Positions 1 through 7,200 of a stretch of DNA of 11,902 nt are shown here, piece after piece (position 1 is the first letter of the stretch; every line of letters starts with the position of its first letter). Under the pieces are notes generated by a model. The model was not told the DNA's origin and did no database searches. It was given only the letters and a program-made list of their open reading frames with translations. The stretch covers positions 1 through 11,902 of the forward strand of contig JBCBZE010000072.1 of NCBI GenBank assembly GCA_039815505.1. Reading direction: 5' to 3'. The DNA is from CANLWN01 sp039815505. GTDB taxonomy: Bacteria; Bacteroidota; Bacteroidia; Flavobacteriales; Flavobacteriaceae. The position numbers were made by a program, and so were the translations under genes.

Positions 1-1
1 A

Positions 2-1003
2 ATGACCGAAGGTAATTTTGTAGATTATGTAAAGATGTATGTTGCTTCTGGAAACGGGGGCAAGGGATCGGTGCATTTACATCGGGAAAAGTACATTACC
101 AAAGGAGGTCCGGATGGTGGTGATGGTGGTCGTGGAGGGCATATTATAATCCGCGGCAATAAAAACTTATGGACGCTACTTACCTATAAGTTTAAAAGAC
201 ATTTTAAGGCCGGACATGGAGCACATGGCAGTAAAAACCGTAGTACTGGGGCGGATGGGGCAGATGTGTTTATGGATGTTCCCCTTGGCACGGTAGTCCG
301 CAACACCACTACCAATGAAATTTTATTTGAAATCACCGAAGATCAACAAGAAAAAATTGTGGCCGAAGGTGGAATGGGTGGTCGTGGCAATTGGCATTTT
401 AAGAGCTCCACGAACCAAACCCCTAGATATGCACAACCTGGTATACCGGGCCAGGAAAAAGAAATAACATTGGAGTTAAAGGTGTTGGCAGATGTTGGTT
501 TGGTAGGATTCCCTAATGCAGGTAAATCTACTTTATTATCCGTGTTGACATCGGCGAAACCTAAAATAGCCGATTACGAGTTTACTACTTTAAAACCTAA
601 TTTAGGGATTGTGGAATACCGGGATTTTAAGAGTTTTGTTATGGCCGATATTCCTGGAATTATTGAGGGTGCCGCAGAGGGTAAAGGCTTAGGGCACTAT
701 TTTCTAAGGCATATAGAGCGGAATGCGACACTTTTGTTTCTTATTCCTGCGGATAGCAATGATATTGGCAAGGAATATGAAATTTTATTGGATGAACTTC
801 GAAGGTACAATCCGGAGTTATTGGATAAGGATAGGGTAGTGGCCATTTCTAAAAGTGATATGCTCGACGATGAATTAATGGACGAAATGAAATCTGAGCT
901 GGATAAGGACCTAAAAGGGACTTCTTATATCTTTATCTCTTCCGTAGCCCAATTAGGGCTGCAACAACTCAAGGATATGCTTTGGGGGTTATTGAACGAT
1001 TAA
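2..1003 (+). CDS. obgE: Obg-family GTPase (CgtA/ObgE), ribosome-associated
   Basis: Essential-type P-loop GTPase of the Obg family, known to bind the 50S subunit late in assembly and to link GTP/ppGpp levels to growth. The 333-residue protein has the glycine-rich Obg fold at about residues 3-158 (GNGGKG, GGPDGGDGGRGG, GGMGGRGN), then the G domain: G1 GFPNAGKS at 169-176, G2 TT at 195-196, G3 DIPG at 216-219, G4 SKSD at 283-286 and G5 SSVA at 313-316. G4 is SKSD instead of the textbook NKxD; I recall this form from Bacteroidota Obg, so it is not a defect. There is no C-terminal OCT/TGS domain, as in the short Obg form, and the length is normal. The ATG at base 2 fits the family start (MTEGNFVDYVK). 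Upstream context lies outside the window; adk often precedes obg in this group (recalled, not visible). Confidence 0.97.
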   Translation: MTEGNFVDYVKMYVASGNGGKGSVHLHREKYITKGGPDGGDGGRGGHIIIRGNKNLWTLLTYKFKRHFKAGHGAHGSKNRSTGADGADVFMDVPLGTVVRNTTTNEILFEITEDQQEKIVAEGGMGGRGNWHFKSSTNQTPRYAQPGIPGQEKEITLELKVLADVGLVGFPNAGKSTLLSVLTSAKPKIADYEFTTLKPNLGIVEYRDFKSFVMADIPGIIEGAAEGKGLGHYFLRHIERNATLLFLIPADSNDIGKEYEILLDELRRYNPELLDKDRVVAISKSDMLDDELMDEMKSELDKDLKGTSYIFISSVAQLGLQQLKDMLWGLLND

Positions 1004-1005
1004 AA

Positions 1006-1034
1006 CAAGCCATTGCGGGTTTGGGTGTTTTTTT
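1006..1034 (+). terminator. Weak candidate intrinsic terminator after obgE
   Basis: CAAGCC (1006-1011) can pair with GGTTTG (1018-1023), including one G-U pair, around a 6-base loop. GGTG and then a run of eight or more T follow. The stem is short and the T-run starts four bases after it, so this may be only a T-rich leader for the next gene. Partial read-through into the DUF4136 gene is likely if it works at all. Confidence 0.25.
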
Positions 1035-1060
1035 TCTTTATTTTTATTGAAATATCAGTG

Positions 1061-1588
1061 ATGAAAAGAATCGTAGGCACAGTCCTCCTTATCGTTTTAA
1101 TTTCCTGTAATACCGTACGGGTAAATTATGATTATGACCGTAGCACAGATTTTTCTGGTTATACCACATATAATTATTATGTGGATATGAATACCGGTTT
1201 AAGTGATTTAGATACCAAACGATTACTAAAGGCGGTGGACTCCGCTATGCAAATAAAAGGGATTTTGCTTGCCGATGAACCTGATTTTTTTATCAACATT
1301 AGTAGTAATTCCTTTAGGAACCCCAGTAATAGTGCAGTTGGTGTCGGTGTTGGCGGTGCTGGGAGAAATGTGGGCGGAGGTCTGTCCATTGGCATCCCAG
1401 TAGGCCAGTCAAATGTGTCAAGGGAAATTGTTTTCGATTTTGTGGATAGTCAAAAAGATGCTTTGTTTTGGCAGGGTATTAGCGAGAGTCCTTTTAGGGA
1501 CAATGCCTCTCCAAGTGTACGTGAAGAAGTACTTAATAAGGTAGTTGCGAAAGTCTTTTCCAAATACCCTCCTTCTTCAAAAAAATAA
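1061..1588 (+). CDS. DUF4136-type lipoprotein
   Basis: Small envelope lipoprotein of 175 residues and unknown function. The N-terminus MKRIVGTVLLIVLISC is a lipoprotein signal peptide with lipobox LISC and lipidated Cys16. The residues after Cys (NTVRV) have no acidic LES-like export signal, so a periplasm-facing anchor is more likely than surface display (inference). The mature part starts with a DUF4136-like segment (VNYDYDRSTDFSGYTTYNY, 21-39), has a Gly-rich loop at about 93-116 (GVGVGGAGRNVGGG) and ends with REIVFDFVD...ALFWQG and SVREEVLNKVVAKVFSKYP, all typical of that family. I chose the ATG at 1061 over an in-frame TTG at 1013, because the earlier start would add a 16-residue hydrophobic stretch in front of a complete signal peptide. 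It lies 57 bases after obgE and may be partly co-transcribed. DUF4136 has no assigned biochemical activity. Confidence 0.85.
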   Translation: MKRIVGTVLLIVLISCNTVRVNYDYDRSTDFSGYTTYNYYVDMNTGLSDLDTKRLLKAVDSAMQIKGILLADEPDFFINISSNSFRNPSNSAVGVGVGGAGRNVGGGLSIGIPVGQSNVSREIVFDFVDSQKDALFWQGISESPFRDNASPSVREEVLNKVVAKVFSKYPPSSKK

Positions 1589-1629
1589 GTCTATACCCAA
1601 GGTTTGTTGTTTACTCCTTACGTATAAAA

Positions 1630-1657
1630 TACCGCTCACTTTATAAATCTTACCGCT
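1630..1657. repeat. TACCGCT direct repeat, 21-base period
   Basis: Two identical 7-base copies (1630-1636 and 1651-1657) separated by 14 bases. The copies lie on the same face of the helix, two turns apart, as expected for a dimeric regulator binding direct repeats. The copies are short, so chance is possible. Confidence 0.35.
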
Positions 1658-1736
1658 AGTCATATTATGATTCCATCCGTGGCATATTGCACATACTTTT
1701 ACCATATAATTTAAAATAACCTTTAAATACGGAGTT

Positions 1737-1790
1737 ATGATAGCATTGGCAAAATTGGTAGTTGCAATTATTTTAAGCGTAATTTTCTAA
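1737..1790 (+). other. 17-codon hydrophobic ORF; possible relic of a secreted-protein gene
   Basis: ATG at 1737 preceded by ACGGAGTT, then MIALAKLVVAIILSVIF and TAA. The peptide reads like the first two-thirds of a bacterial signal peptide (Lys6, then an unbroken hydrophobic core) but stops before any cleavage site or lipobox. The same frame continues after the stop with DNTGEVTVRGT and a second stop at 1824-1826. From memory, flavobacterial GIN-domain (DUF2807) proteins start with a similar signal peptide followed by a GNGxVTV-like segment, so this could be the decayed 5' end of such a gene. That is an inference; no further GIN-like sequence can be read downstream in any frame. It could instead be a genuine small membrane peptide or chance. 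Confidence 0.3.
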
Positions 1791-1812
1791 GATAATACAG
1801 GTGAAGTCACGG

Positions 1813-1825
1813 TACGTGGCACGTA
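1813..1825. promoter_or_regulatory. Perfect palindrome TACGTG-G-CACGTA, possible operator
   Basis: Two 6-base arms around a single central G, 164 bases upstream of the sensor-kinase start. The symmetry and size suit a dimeric DNA-binding protein. There is no T-run, so it is not a terminator. No second copy was noticed in the window. It overlaps the possible coding relic, so it might also be fortuitous. Confidence 0.3.
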
Positions 1826-1853
1826 AGCATGAAAATAGAGTGTCCAAAATTAG

Positions 1854-1924
1854 TACTGTTTACTTCTTAAGGGGTGCTGTACTGATTTGCTTGGTTTTGT
1901 GATGGGGAAAACTGTTTGCCACTT
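1854..1924 (+). repeat. Three imperfect ACTG(T/A)TT direct repeats upstream of the LytS/LytTR operon
   Basis: Copies read TACTGTTTACTT (1854-1865), TACTGATTTGCTT (1880-1892) and AACTGTTTGCCACTT (1910-1924), all in the same orientation, with starts 26 and 30 bases apart. They lie 65-135 bases before the kinase ATG and just upstream of its candidate promoter. The core ACTGTTTAC/ACTGTTTGC loosely resembles published LytTR-family half-sites that centre on GTT, but spacing is wider than the usual 21-22 bases. Autoregulation by the downstream regulator is a possibility, not a demonstration. Confidence 0.3.
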
Positions 1925-1960
1925 TGCTTTTTAATCATATGTAATTACCATGTATTCATT

Positions 1961-1968
1961 TATATTTG
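1961..1968 (+). promoter_or_regulatory. Candidate Bacteroidota -7 element (TATATTTG) for the kinase-regulator operon
   Basis: TATATTTG matches TAnnTTTG, the Bacteroidota primary-sigma -7 consensus, exactly. It lies 20 bases before the ATG at 1989, which would give a short leader of about 15-18 bases. No good TTG/TTTG -33 element is found at the expected 17-23 base spacing, so the promoter may be weak or activator-dependent. Confidence 0.45.
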
Positions 1969-1988
1969 GTCTCAATCGATAATATATC

Positions 1989-3047
1989 ATGCAACTTTCT
2001 TCGAAGCAGAGAAACTTAATTTTTTGGAGTCTTCAAATCCTGGGTTGGGGTTCATTGAACGTGCTATCCGCGTTTATCCTGAAAAAGGTAAGTTTTCAAT
2101 TTTTGCTCTTTAATGTATTGATCGGGATTTTTAATGGAATATTGGTTACGTCGCTCTTACGATATTATTTAAAAAGAAAAGTCGGCTTTGACAATTTTGG
2201 TTTGATCGATATTGGTAAAATAGTACTCTCTACCATATTGGCCGCTATAATGTATGGTGGTCTGAATTATGGTTTTGGTTATCTATACGGAAGATATGCA
2301 TTGATCGAAAATGAAGTAGATCTGGAATTCTTGAAAAACTATGACAGTATTTGGTTACTGATCGTGAACTCCCTATTTATTATTTTTAGCTGGGTCTTCT
2401 GTTATCTTGTTATAAAAGTGTTATTAAAATTAAATTCGAATAGAATTGAACACTTAGAATTGAATTCGGCCTTGAAACAGGCACAATTGAACACCTTGAA
2501 AGGTCAAATAAATCCACATTTTATGTTCAATAGTTTAAACAACATTCGGGGGTTGATGCTAGAGGACGTAGAAAAATCAAGGGATATGCTGACCAAGCTT
2601 TCGGAAATGTTACGCTATTCCCTAACAAAAAATGACGTAGACGCCATTGCTTTGGAGGAAGAGTTGGAAATGGTGGATAATTATATTGACCTTTCCAAAA
2701 TACAACTGGAGGATAGATTGGATTTTAAAAAGGAAATAGCACCGGAAACCTTAAAATTATCTATCCCTCCCATGATTGTGCAATTATTGGTGGAAAATGC
2801 TTCCAAGCATGGTATTTCCAACATAAAGCAGGGAGGTAGAATCGTATTGAATACTAAAATTGATACTAATAGACTTTGCATAAAGGTGATCAATACCGGG
2901 AAATTGAAAATCGCAAAAGGTTCTACCCAATTAGGCCTTAAGAATATAAGGCAACGTTTACGTTTACTATATGGGGAAAATGCTGTTTTTACCCTTAAAG
3001 AAGAAAACGGTGAAGTTGTTGCCAACGTTAAAATTCCTATGCCATGA
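1989..3047 (+). CDS. LytS-family sensor histidine kinase
   Basis: Membrane sensor kinase of the His_kinase (PF06580) type, expected to autophosphorylate and pass phosphate to the regulator encoded next to it. The 352 residues begin with four predicted membrane helices at about 10-31, 37-57, 76-99 and 119-147, joined by short loops with no periplasmic sensor domain, so the signal is probably sensed in or at the membrane. A coiled segment (about 150-170) leads to the H-box QINPHFMFNSLNN with His177. The catalytic part has the N-box PPMIVQLLVENASKHG (Asn270) and the G-box GLKNIRQRLRLLYG at 316-329. The usual GxGLxN appears here as STQLGLKN, losing the first Gly. The ATG at 1989 (MQLSSKQRNL) is chosen because it follows a TATATTTG element and gives a complete first helix. 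The stop overlaps the regulator start (ATGA), which implies translational coupling. The specific signal is unknown. Confidence 0.93.
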   Translation: MQLSSKQRNLIFWSLQILGWGSLNVLSAFILKKVSFQFLLFNVLIGIFNGILVTSLLRYYLKRKVGFDNFGLIDIGKIVLSTILAAIMYGGLNYGFGYLYGRYALIENEVDLEFLKNYDSIWLLIVNSLFIIFSWVFCYLVIKVLLKLNSNRIEHLELNSALKQAQLNTLKGQINPHFMFNSLNNIRGLMLEDVEKSRDMLTKLSEMLRYSLTKNDVDAIALEEELEMVDNYIDLSKIQLEDRLDFKKEIAPETLKLSIPPMIVQLLVENASKHGISNIKQGGRIVLNTKIDTNRLCIKVINTGKLKIAKGSTQLGLKNIRQRLRLLYGENAVFTLKEENGEVVANVKIPMP

Positions 3048-3772
3048 ACCATATAACCGCTGTTATCGTTGAGGATTCCCGCTTAGCCCGTAATGAATTA
3101 AAGGAACTTATTAAAGCATATAAGGAAATTCAATTATTAGGTGAAGCGGAAAATGTGGATAATGGGCTTAAACTGATTCGGCAAACCAAACCGGATTTAT
3201 TGTTTTTAGATATCAATATGCCGGAAAAAGATGGTTTTGAATTGTTGGAAATGTTAGATGAGGTGCCTATTATCGTTTTTACGACCGCTTTTGATGAATA
3301 TGCCATTAAGTCCTTTGAATACAATGCATTGGACTACCTATTAAAACCGATCAATGCAAAAAGATTTGCTTTGGCCATTGACAAGGTGAAACTGCAATTA
3401 GAGACCGCTTCCCAAACTTTGACCAAAACTGAAAAACTAACGGAAAGCAGTCAGATATTTATCAAGGATGGAGAAAAATGTTGGCTGATTCGCATAAGGG
3501 ATATTTCACATTTTGAAATCGTAGGTAATTACACCCGTGTATTTTTTGAAAATGAGAAGCCTATGCTATATAAATCATTGAATCAGGTTGAGGAAAAATT
3601 ACCTGCACATGCTTTTTTTAGGGCCAATAGGCAACAGATCATCAATATCAACCACGTCCAAAGCGTGGTACCCTGGTTCAATGGGAAGTTAAAGTTGACT
3701 ATGATCAATGGCGAAGAAGTTGAGATTTCCAGAAGACAATCCTATTTGTTTAAGGATAAAATGAGTTTATAG
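3044..3772 (+). CDS. LytTR-family response regulator
   Basis: Cytoplasmic DNA-binding response regulator of 242 residues. The receiver domain (about 1-120) has the acidic pair Glu10-Asp11, phosphoacceptor Asp56 in LDINMP, the switch Thr80/Thr81 in VFTT and Lys101 in LLKP, so all key residues are present. A linker (about 121-136) leads to a LytTR domain (about 137-240) with the typical FFRANRQQIININHV (191-205) and EISRRQSYLFKDKM blocks. LytTR proteins usually bind pairs of direct repeats spaced about 21 bases. Its start overlaps the kinase stop by four bases, so the two form one operon and presumably a cognate pair. The operon ends at a strong hairpin 16 bases after the stop. Its targets are not shown by sequence; candidate repeat sites exist upstream of the operon and upstream of the macroglobulin gene (inference). 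Confidence 0.95.
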   Translation: MNHITAVIVEDSRLARNELKELIKAYKEIQLLGEAENVDNGLKLIRQTKPDLLFLDINMPEKDGFELLEMLDEVPIIVFTTAFDEYAIKSFEYNALDYLLKPINAKRFALAIDKVKLQLETASQTLTKTEKLTESSQIFIKDGEKCWLIRIRDISHFEIVGNYTRVFFENEKPMLYKSLNQVEEKLPAHAFFRANRQQIININHVQSVVPWFNGKLKLTMINGEEVEISRRQSYLFKDKMSL

Positions 3773-3780
3773 ATTTTCAC

Positions 3781-3831
3781 TAAAGAAAAACGGTGCCCTA
3801 ATCTTACGGCACCGTTTGGTATCATTTTTTT
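3781..3831. terminator. Bidirectional intrinsic terminator between convergent genes
   Basis: Perfect 10-base stem AAACGGTGCC (3788-3797) / GGCACCGTTT (3808-3817) around a 10-base loop. On the minus strand the stem runs straight into TTTTTC, an ideal terminator for the DoxX gene. On the plus strand a run of seven T (3825-3831) begins seven bases after the stem and serves the LytTR operon. It is the only clear strong terminator in the window. Confidence 0.88.
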
Positions 3832-3837
3832 ATAGAT

Positions 3838-4215
3838 CTATCCCCGTAAGATATCCTTATACCTATCCTTATAGGCATAAAGCATTGCAATATTCAATGC
3901 CAACAGTACCAAGGCAGGAACAATGTTTCCCGGGTCCAATGTGGCATGGAACAGTACGGCGTTTACCGACACGCTCATTAAAATGATCATCATTAAAGAA
4001 GCATACTTGTTTACCAAAAGTGATAGGCCGGCAACTGTTTCCACTATACCCACCATAGGTAGGACCTTAGCTGCGGTAAGACTTCCAAAATAGGTCATTG
4101 CCGTTTCCGATAACCCCTCAAATGCGGGTAAAAAATTAAAAAACTTGTTTGATCCGAAAAGAACCAAAAAGAGCCCAAAAACAATCCTTAGGACCAATAA
4201 AACTTTAGAATTCAT
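3838..4215 (-). CDS. DoxX-family integral membrane protein
   Basis: Inner-membrane protein of 125 residues with four predicted helices at about 5-22, 48-67, 71-90 and 97-115. The opening LRIVFGLFLVLFGSNKFF is the DoxX signature (R...G...GxxKF), and VGIVETVAGLSLLV (55-68) supplies the conserved Glu in helix 2. Some DoxX relatives have been linked to thiol or oxidative stress and to quinone-related activity, but most, including this one, have no proven reaction. The ATG at 4213-4215 gives the full first helix. It lies 73 bases after the macroglobulin stop on the same strand, so co-transcription is possible, but two inverted repeats in the gap suggest separate control. It ends at the shared hairpin with the LytTR operon. 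Confidence 0.88.
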   Translation of the reverse strand: MNSKVLLVLRIVFGLFLVLFGSNKFFNFLPAFEGLSETAMTYFGSLTAAKVLPMVGIVETVAGLSLLVNKYASLMMIILMSVSVNAVLFHATLDPGNIVPALVLLALNIAMLYAYKDRYKDILRG

Positions 4216-4228
4216 AGTTTGTTGTTTA

Positions 4229-4267
4229 TATGTTAGTTTGTAGTCAATTTAGGAAAAAACTAACATA
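4229..4267. repeat. 11-base perfect inverted repeat upstream of doxX
   Basis: TATGTTAGTTT (4229-4239) and AAACTAACATA (4257-4267) are exact reverse complements around a 17-base spacer. The proximal arm ends 13 bases before the DoxX start codon. In RNA this would form a hairpin next to the translation start; in DNA it could be a two-half-site operator with centres 28 bases apart. The arms are too AT-rich and the loop too long for a normal terminator. Confidence 0.6.
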
Positions 4268-4268
4268 C

Positions 4269-4285
4269 TAATAGAAATTCTATTA
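4269..4285. repeat. Perfect palindrome TAATAGAA-A-TTCTATTA
   Basis: Eight-base arms around a single central base, only one base away from the inverted repeat at 4229-4267 and three bases downstream of the macroglobulin stop codon. It may be an operator for doxX or part of a weak AT-rich terminator for the macroglobulin gene: on the minus strand a run of six T follows after about nine bases. Confidence 0.5.
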
Positions 4286-4288
4286 ATT

Positions 4289-7200
4289 TTATCCTTTAAC
4301 TGCTATACGTATGCCCTTGCTATGGCTGCTGAATTCCGGGGCATACATACTTTGAATCGTAGTAATGCCATTGCTGAAATCTCCAGCATTGTTCACCCTA
4401 AGGTCATACTCAAATACGTAGATACCTTTTGGTAGGTAATCAAAAAAGAAATTGGTGCTGGCATCTTTGGTACTTTCATAATAACCTAGGCCATCCTGCC
4501 ATTTATAACGGGAGATTACGTTAAGGGGTTCTAGACCCGAAGCGCGCATGTCCTTCATATGAACAAATTCCATAGATCGATCTGCTTTTAATTCTATTCG
4601 TACACGTACCAAGTCCCCGACCTTTAATCTGGTCTTTTCCGTTACCTCCGATATTTCTTCCCCGGTATCCGTATTTTTCTTTAAGAATAGTTTCTTTTTA
4701 AGCTGTAATGGGGTTTCTGCGGGGCTGATTTTATCCAGATCCTCAAAATATTGCCAATATAGGGCTCCCCATGCAATACCTTCCCCTTTTTTACGAATAG
4801 ATATCTGGGCCATTTCTGAGGTTACCTCATTCCCGGTCCAAGCGGTTTTATAATACCCGGTACCAGCCTCTAATTTCGTATGCTCTAATTTTGAAGGCTC
4901 AATTCTTTTACCCCCTATGGATACGTCCACAAGATCTGCAACGGATAACCAATCGTTACCTTGCAACAATAAGGCATAGATTGCATCGGTAGTTGCCTTG
5001 GTGGTCTTCCACTGATTGGTTTGCTTGTTCTTTAGCAACCAAATTTTAAGATTGTCTATGGTGTTTATGTCATTTTCTATTTCACCGAACGCTTCGATCA
5101 TCAAAGCCTGTGTTTCAATGGGAGCTTGGTACCAGTGCCATGAACTGGAATTAGCTTTCCAATACATACCCAATTCGTCGCTGTTGATACTATTTTCCTT
5201 GAGCGATTGCATTACTTTATTGGGGGTGACCAAATCCTTGTTCCTATGTAATACCAATGCCAACATCCCTTGGGAATACAGGTTTTTCTCTAGCCAATAC
5301 CGCTTGGCCTGACCATAATAATAAGTCATAATATCATTGACCTTTTTAGAAACGGGTATAGCGCCGAAGAAACTTCGCATATATAGATAATGGATTTGAG
5401 TATAACTTAAATGATCATCATTTAAGTCTGTCGCATGTTTTTTCATATACTCATATTCCTTAATGAATTCGGCATCTAGATACCGCATGGCTTTTTTAAC
5501 CATTTGCGCGTTATCCTTATTCTGTCCGGAAACATTAAGATGTTTCAAATGTCCCAATCCGCTTATAATATGCTGTGTAATAAATCGATTGGCACGCCCA
5601 CCTGCAAACCATGCCCATGCTCCGGAGGACATTTGATTGTTTCTCAGCTTACTTAACGCGGTGGCTTGTTCTTGTTTCATCTTATTGAAGTTAAACAACA
5701 GGGCAATGCGCTTCTTCTGTTCAGTTTCGGATTGTGCATCTCGCAACCACGGAGTTTCCTGAATCAGTAAAGATTTTAATTCCTGATTCTTTTCCAAATT
5801 GCTCATCAATGCATCGGAATTGGCCCATTGTTTAAAAACTTCCTGGATTCTTGGATTGGAATTTGCAATATGCGAAGCTAAGGTGTTTGCATAATACCTT
5901 GAGAAAATCTGCTCATTGCAATCGTAGGGATACTCCATTAAATAGGGAAGTGCCTGTACAGCATACCATGCGGGGTTAGAGGTCATTTCCAAAGTTAACT
6001 TGTGATGTTTTAGGGTAGAAGAAGTATTGTCCCGTAATTTTTCCAAAACAAAATTCTTGTCCTGGTTACTTTTGACCCACATGGGTAAAGTCTCGGTGAC
6101 CAGCATTCTGTTCGTGAGCACAGGTAATACATGTTGCTCCCCATCACTAAAATCCCCTGCCTTGGCAATGATTTTATACTGAACGGCTTGGAGGCCTTCC
6201 GGCATTTTCATGTTCCAGGAGACCTGTGTATTCCCCAAAGAATCCACACGGAATCTTTGCCTTGCTTCCTGCGGGGATGACGAACTTAGCAATGTATTTG
6301 AAATATCCTTGCCCGATATGGCATCTATCAATTCCAGTTTAGCCTCTCCCGAGAGTGCTTCTTCGGTAAGATTGGCAATTTTTGTACTGATTACGATGTT
6401 ATCACCTTCCCTTAAAAACCGTGGTGCATTGGGAATTACCATTAGCTCTTTTTGAGTTAGAGTGTTCAGCGTTATGATAGAACTGCTCAAATCCTTGGTA
6501 TGGGCCAATACTTGTAATTTCCACTGGGTCAATGCTTCTGGTGTGGTAAAGCTAAAGGAGATGTTTCCCTCTATATCGGTTTGTAGCTTAGGTAAGAAAA
6601 AGGCCGTTTCCTGTAAATTCTTACGAATTTGTATTTGCCCATCATTTGTTCCCCCTTGTTTTTCGGCCTCTGCAATCGGATTAAAGTCGTTTTCAGTAAC
6701 GGGAACTCCAACTGTTTTCCCCTCCGGGGCCCCAGCGACAACTATTTCCTCTAGTTCAGAGCTGTCATCCAAAGCTTCCATTGAAAATTGGTTGGAAACT
6801 CTGTTTTTCATGACTTCGCTACGTTGGTACAGTCTGTATCCATATCCTAAGTTAAGCCCAAACCAATTAAAACTGTCATAAAACTGTTGGGGAAAGGTAT
6901 AGTTTTCGATCGGATTATAGGCCTCAAAATTACGGATGCCGTAACTCTGATAACCATTGATGCCCATATGGGTATAGTAGCTGGATCTATATAATGGGTT
7001 AAAACTCCAATTATGGCCTTTAAAGGCATCCAGGGAAGCATCGTACATACCCGCAAGTAATTCTGCGGAAACTTTTTCCCCCTTAGGCCCTTTTACCTTA
7101 AATGTCCAAGTTTCGCTTGTACCGGGCTTTAGTTTGTCCCTAAAATGGATAGTTTCAATTTCCAAATCGGTTTTGGGATAAGGCACGTAAACATTAAGCG

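Larger units (their letters stand above)
1589..1988. other. 400-base intergenic region without a normal gene
   Basis: No frame shows a convincing protein longer than about 20 codons. An in-frame run from 1916 is only the out-of-frame start of the kinase region. What it does contain: TACCGCT twice, 21 bases apart (1630-1636, 1651-1657); a 17-codon hydrophobic ORF (1737-1790); a perfect palindrome TACGTG-G-CACGTA (1813-1825); three related direct repeats around ACTGtTT (1854-1924); and a TATATTTG promoter element (1961-1968). No good terminator hairpin follows the DUF4136 gene. The region is much longer than other gaps in the window, so it is either heavily regulatory or the remains of a lost gene. 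Confidence 0.7.

Noticed and set aside
848..859. SKSD instead of NKxD at the G4 motif of Obg, considered as a possible defect
   Set aside because: To my knowledge this form is common in Bacteroidota Obg proteins, and all other G motifs are intact.
1013..1060. Upstream TTG start extending the DUF4136 protein by 16 residues
   Set aside because: The extension is a run of Phe/Ile from a T-rich leader and precedes a complete lipoprotein signal peptide starting at the ATG at 1061.
1916..2113. 65-codon plus-strand ORF before and over the kinase start
   Set aside because: It runs out of frame through the well-supported kinase N-terminus and has no recognisable domain.
2681..3052. 123-codon minus-strand ORF opposite the kinase gene
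   Set aside because: It mirrors the conserved ATPase domain coding region and lacks any recognisable protein feature.
6462..6881. 139-codon ORF on the plus strand opposite the macroglobulin gene
   Set aside because: It is antisense to conserved A2M domain coding sequence and its translation has no recognisable domain; the same applies to the other plus-strand ORFs inside 4289-10354.
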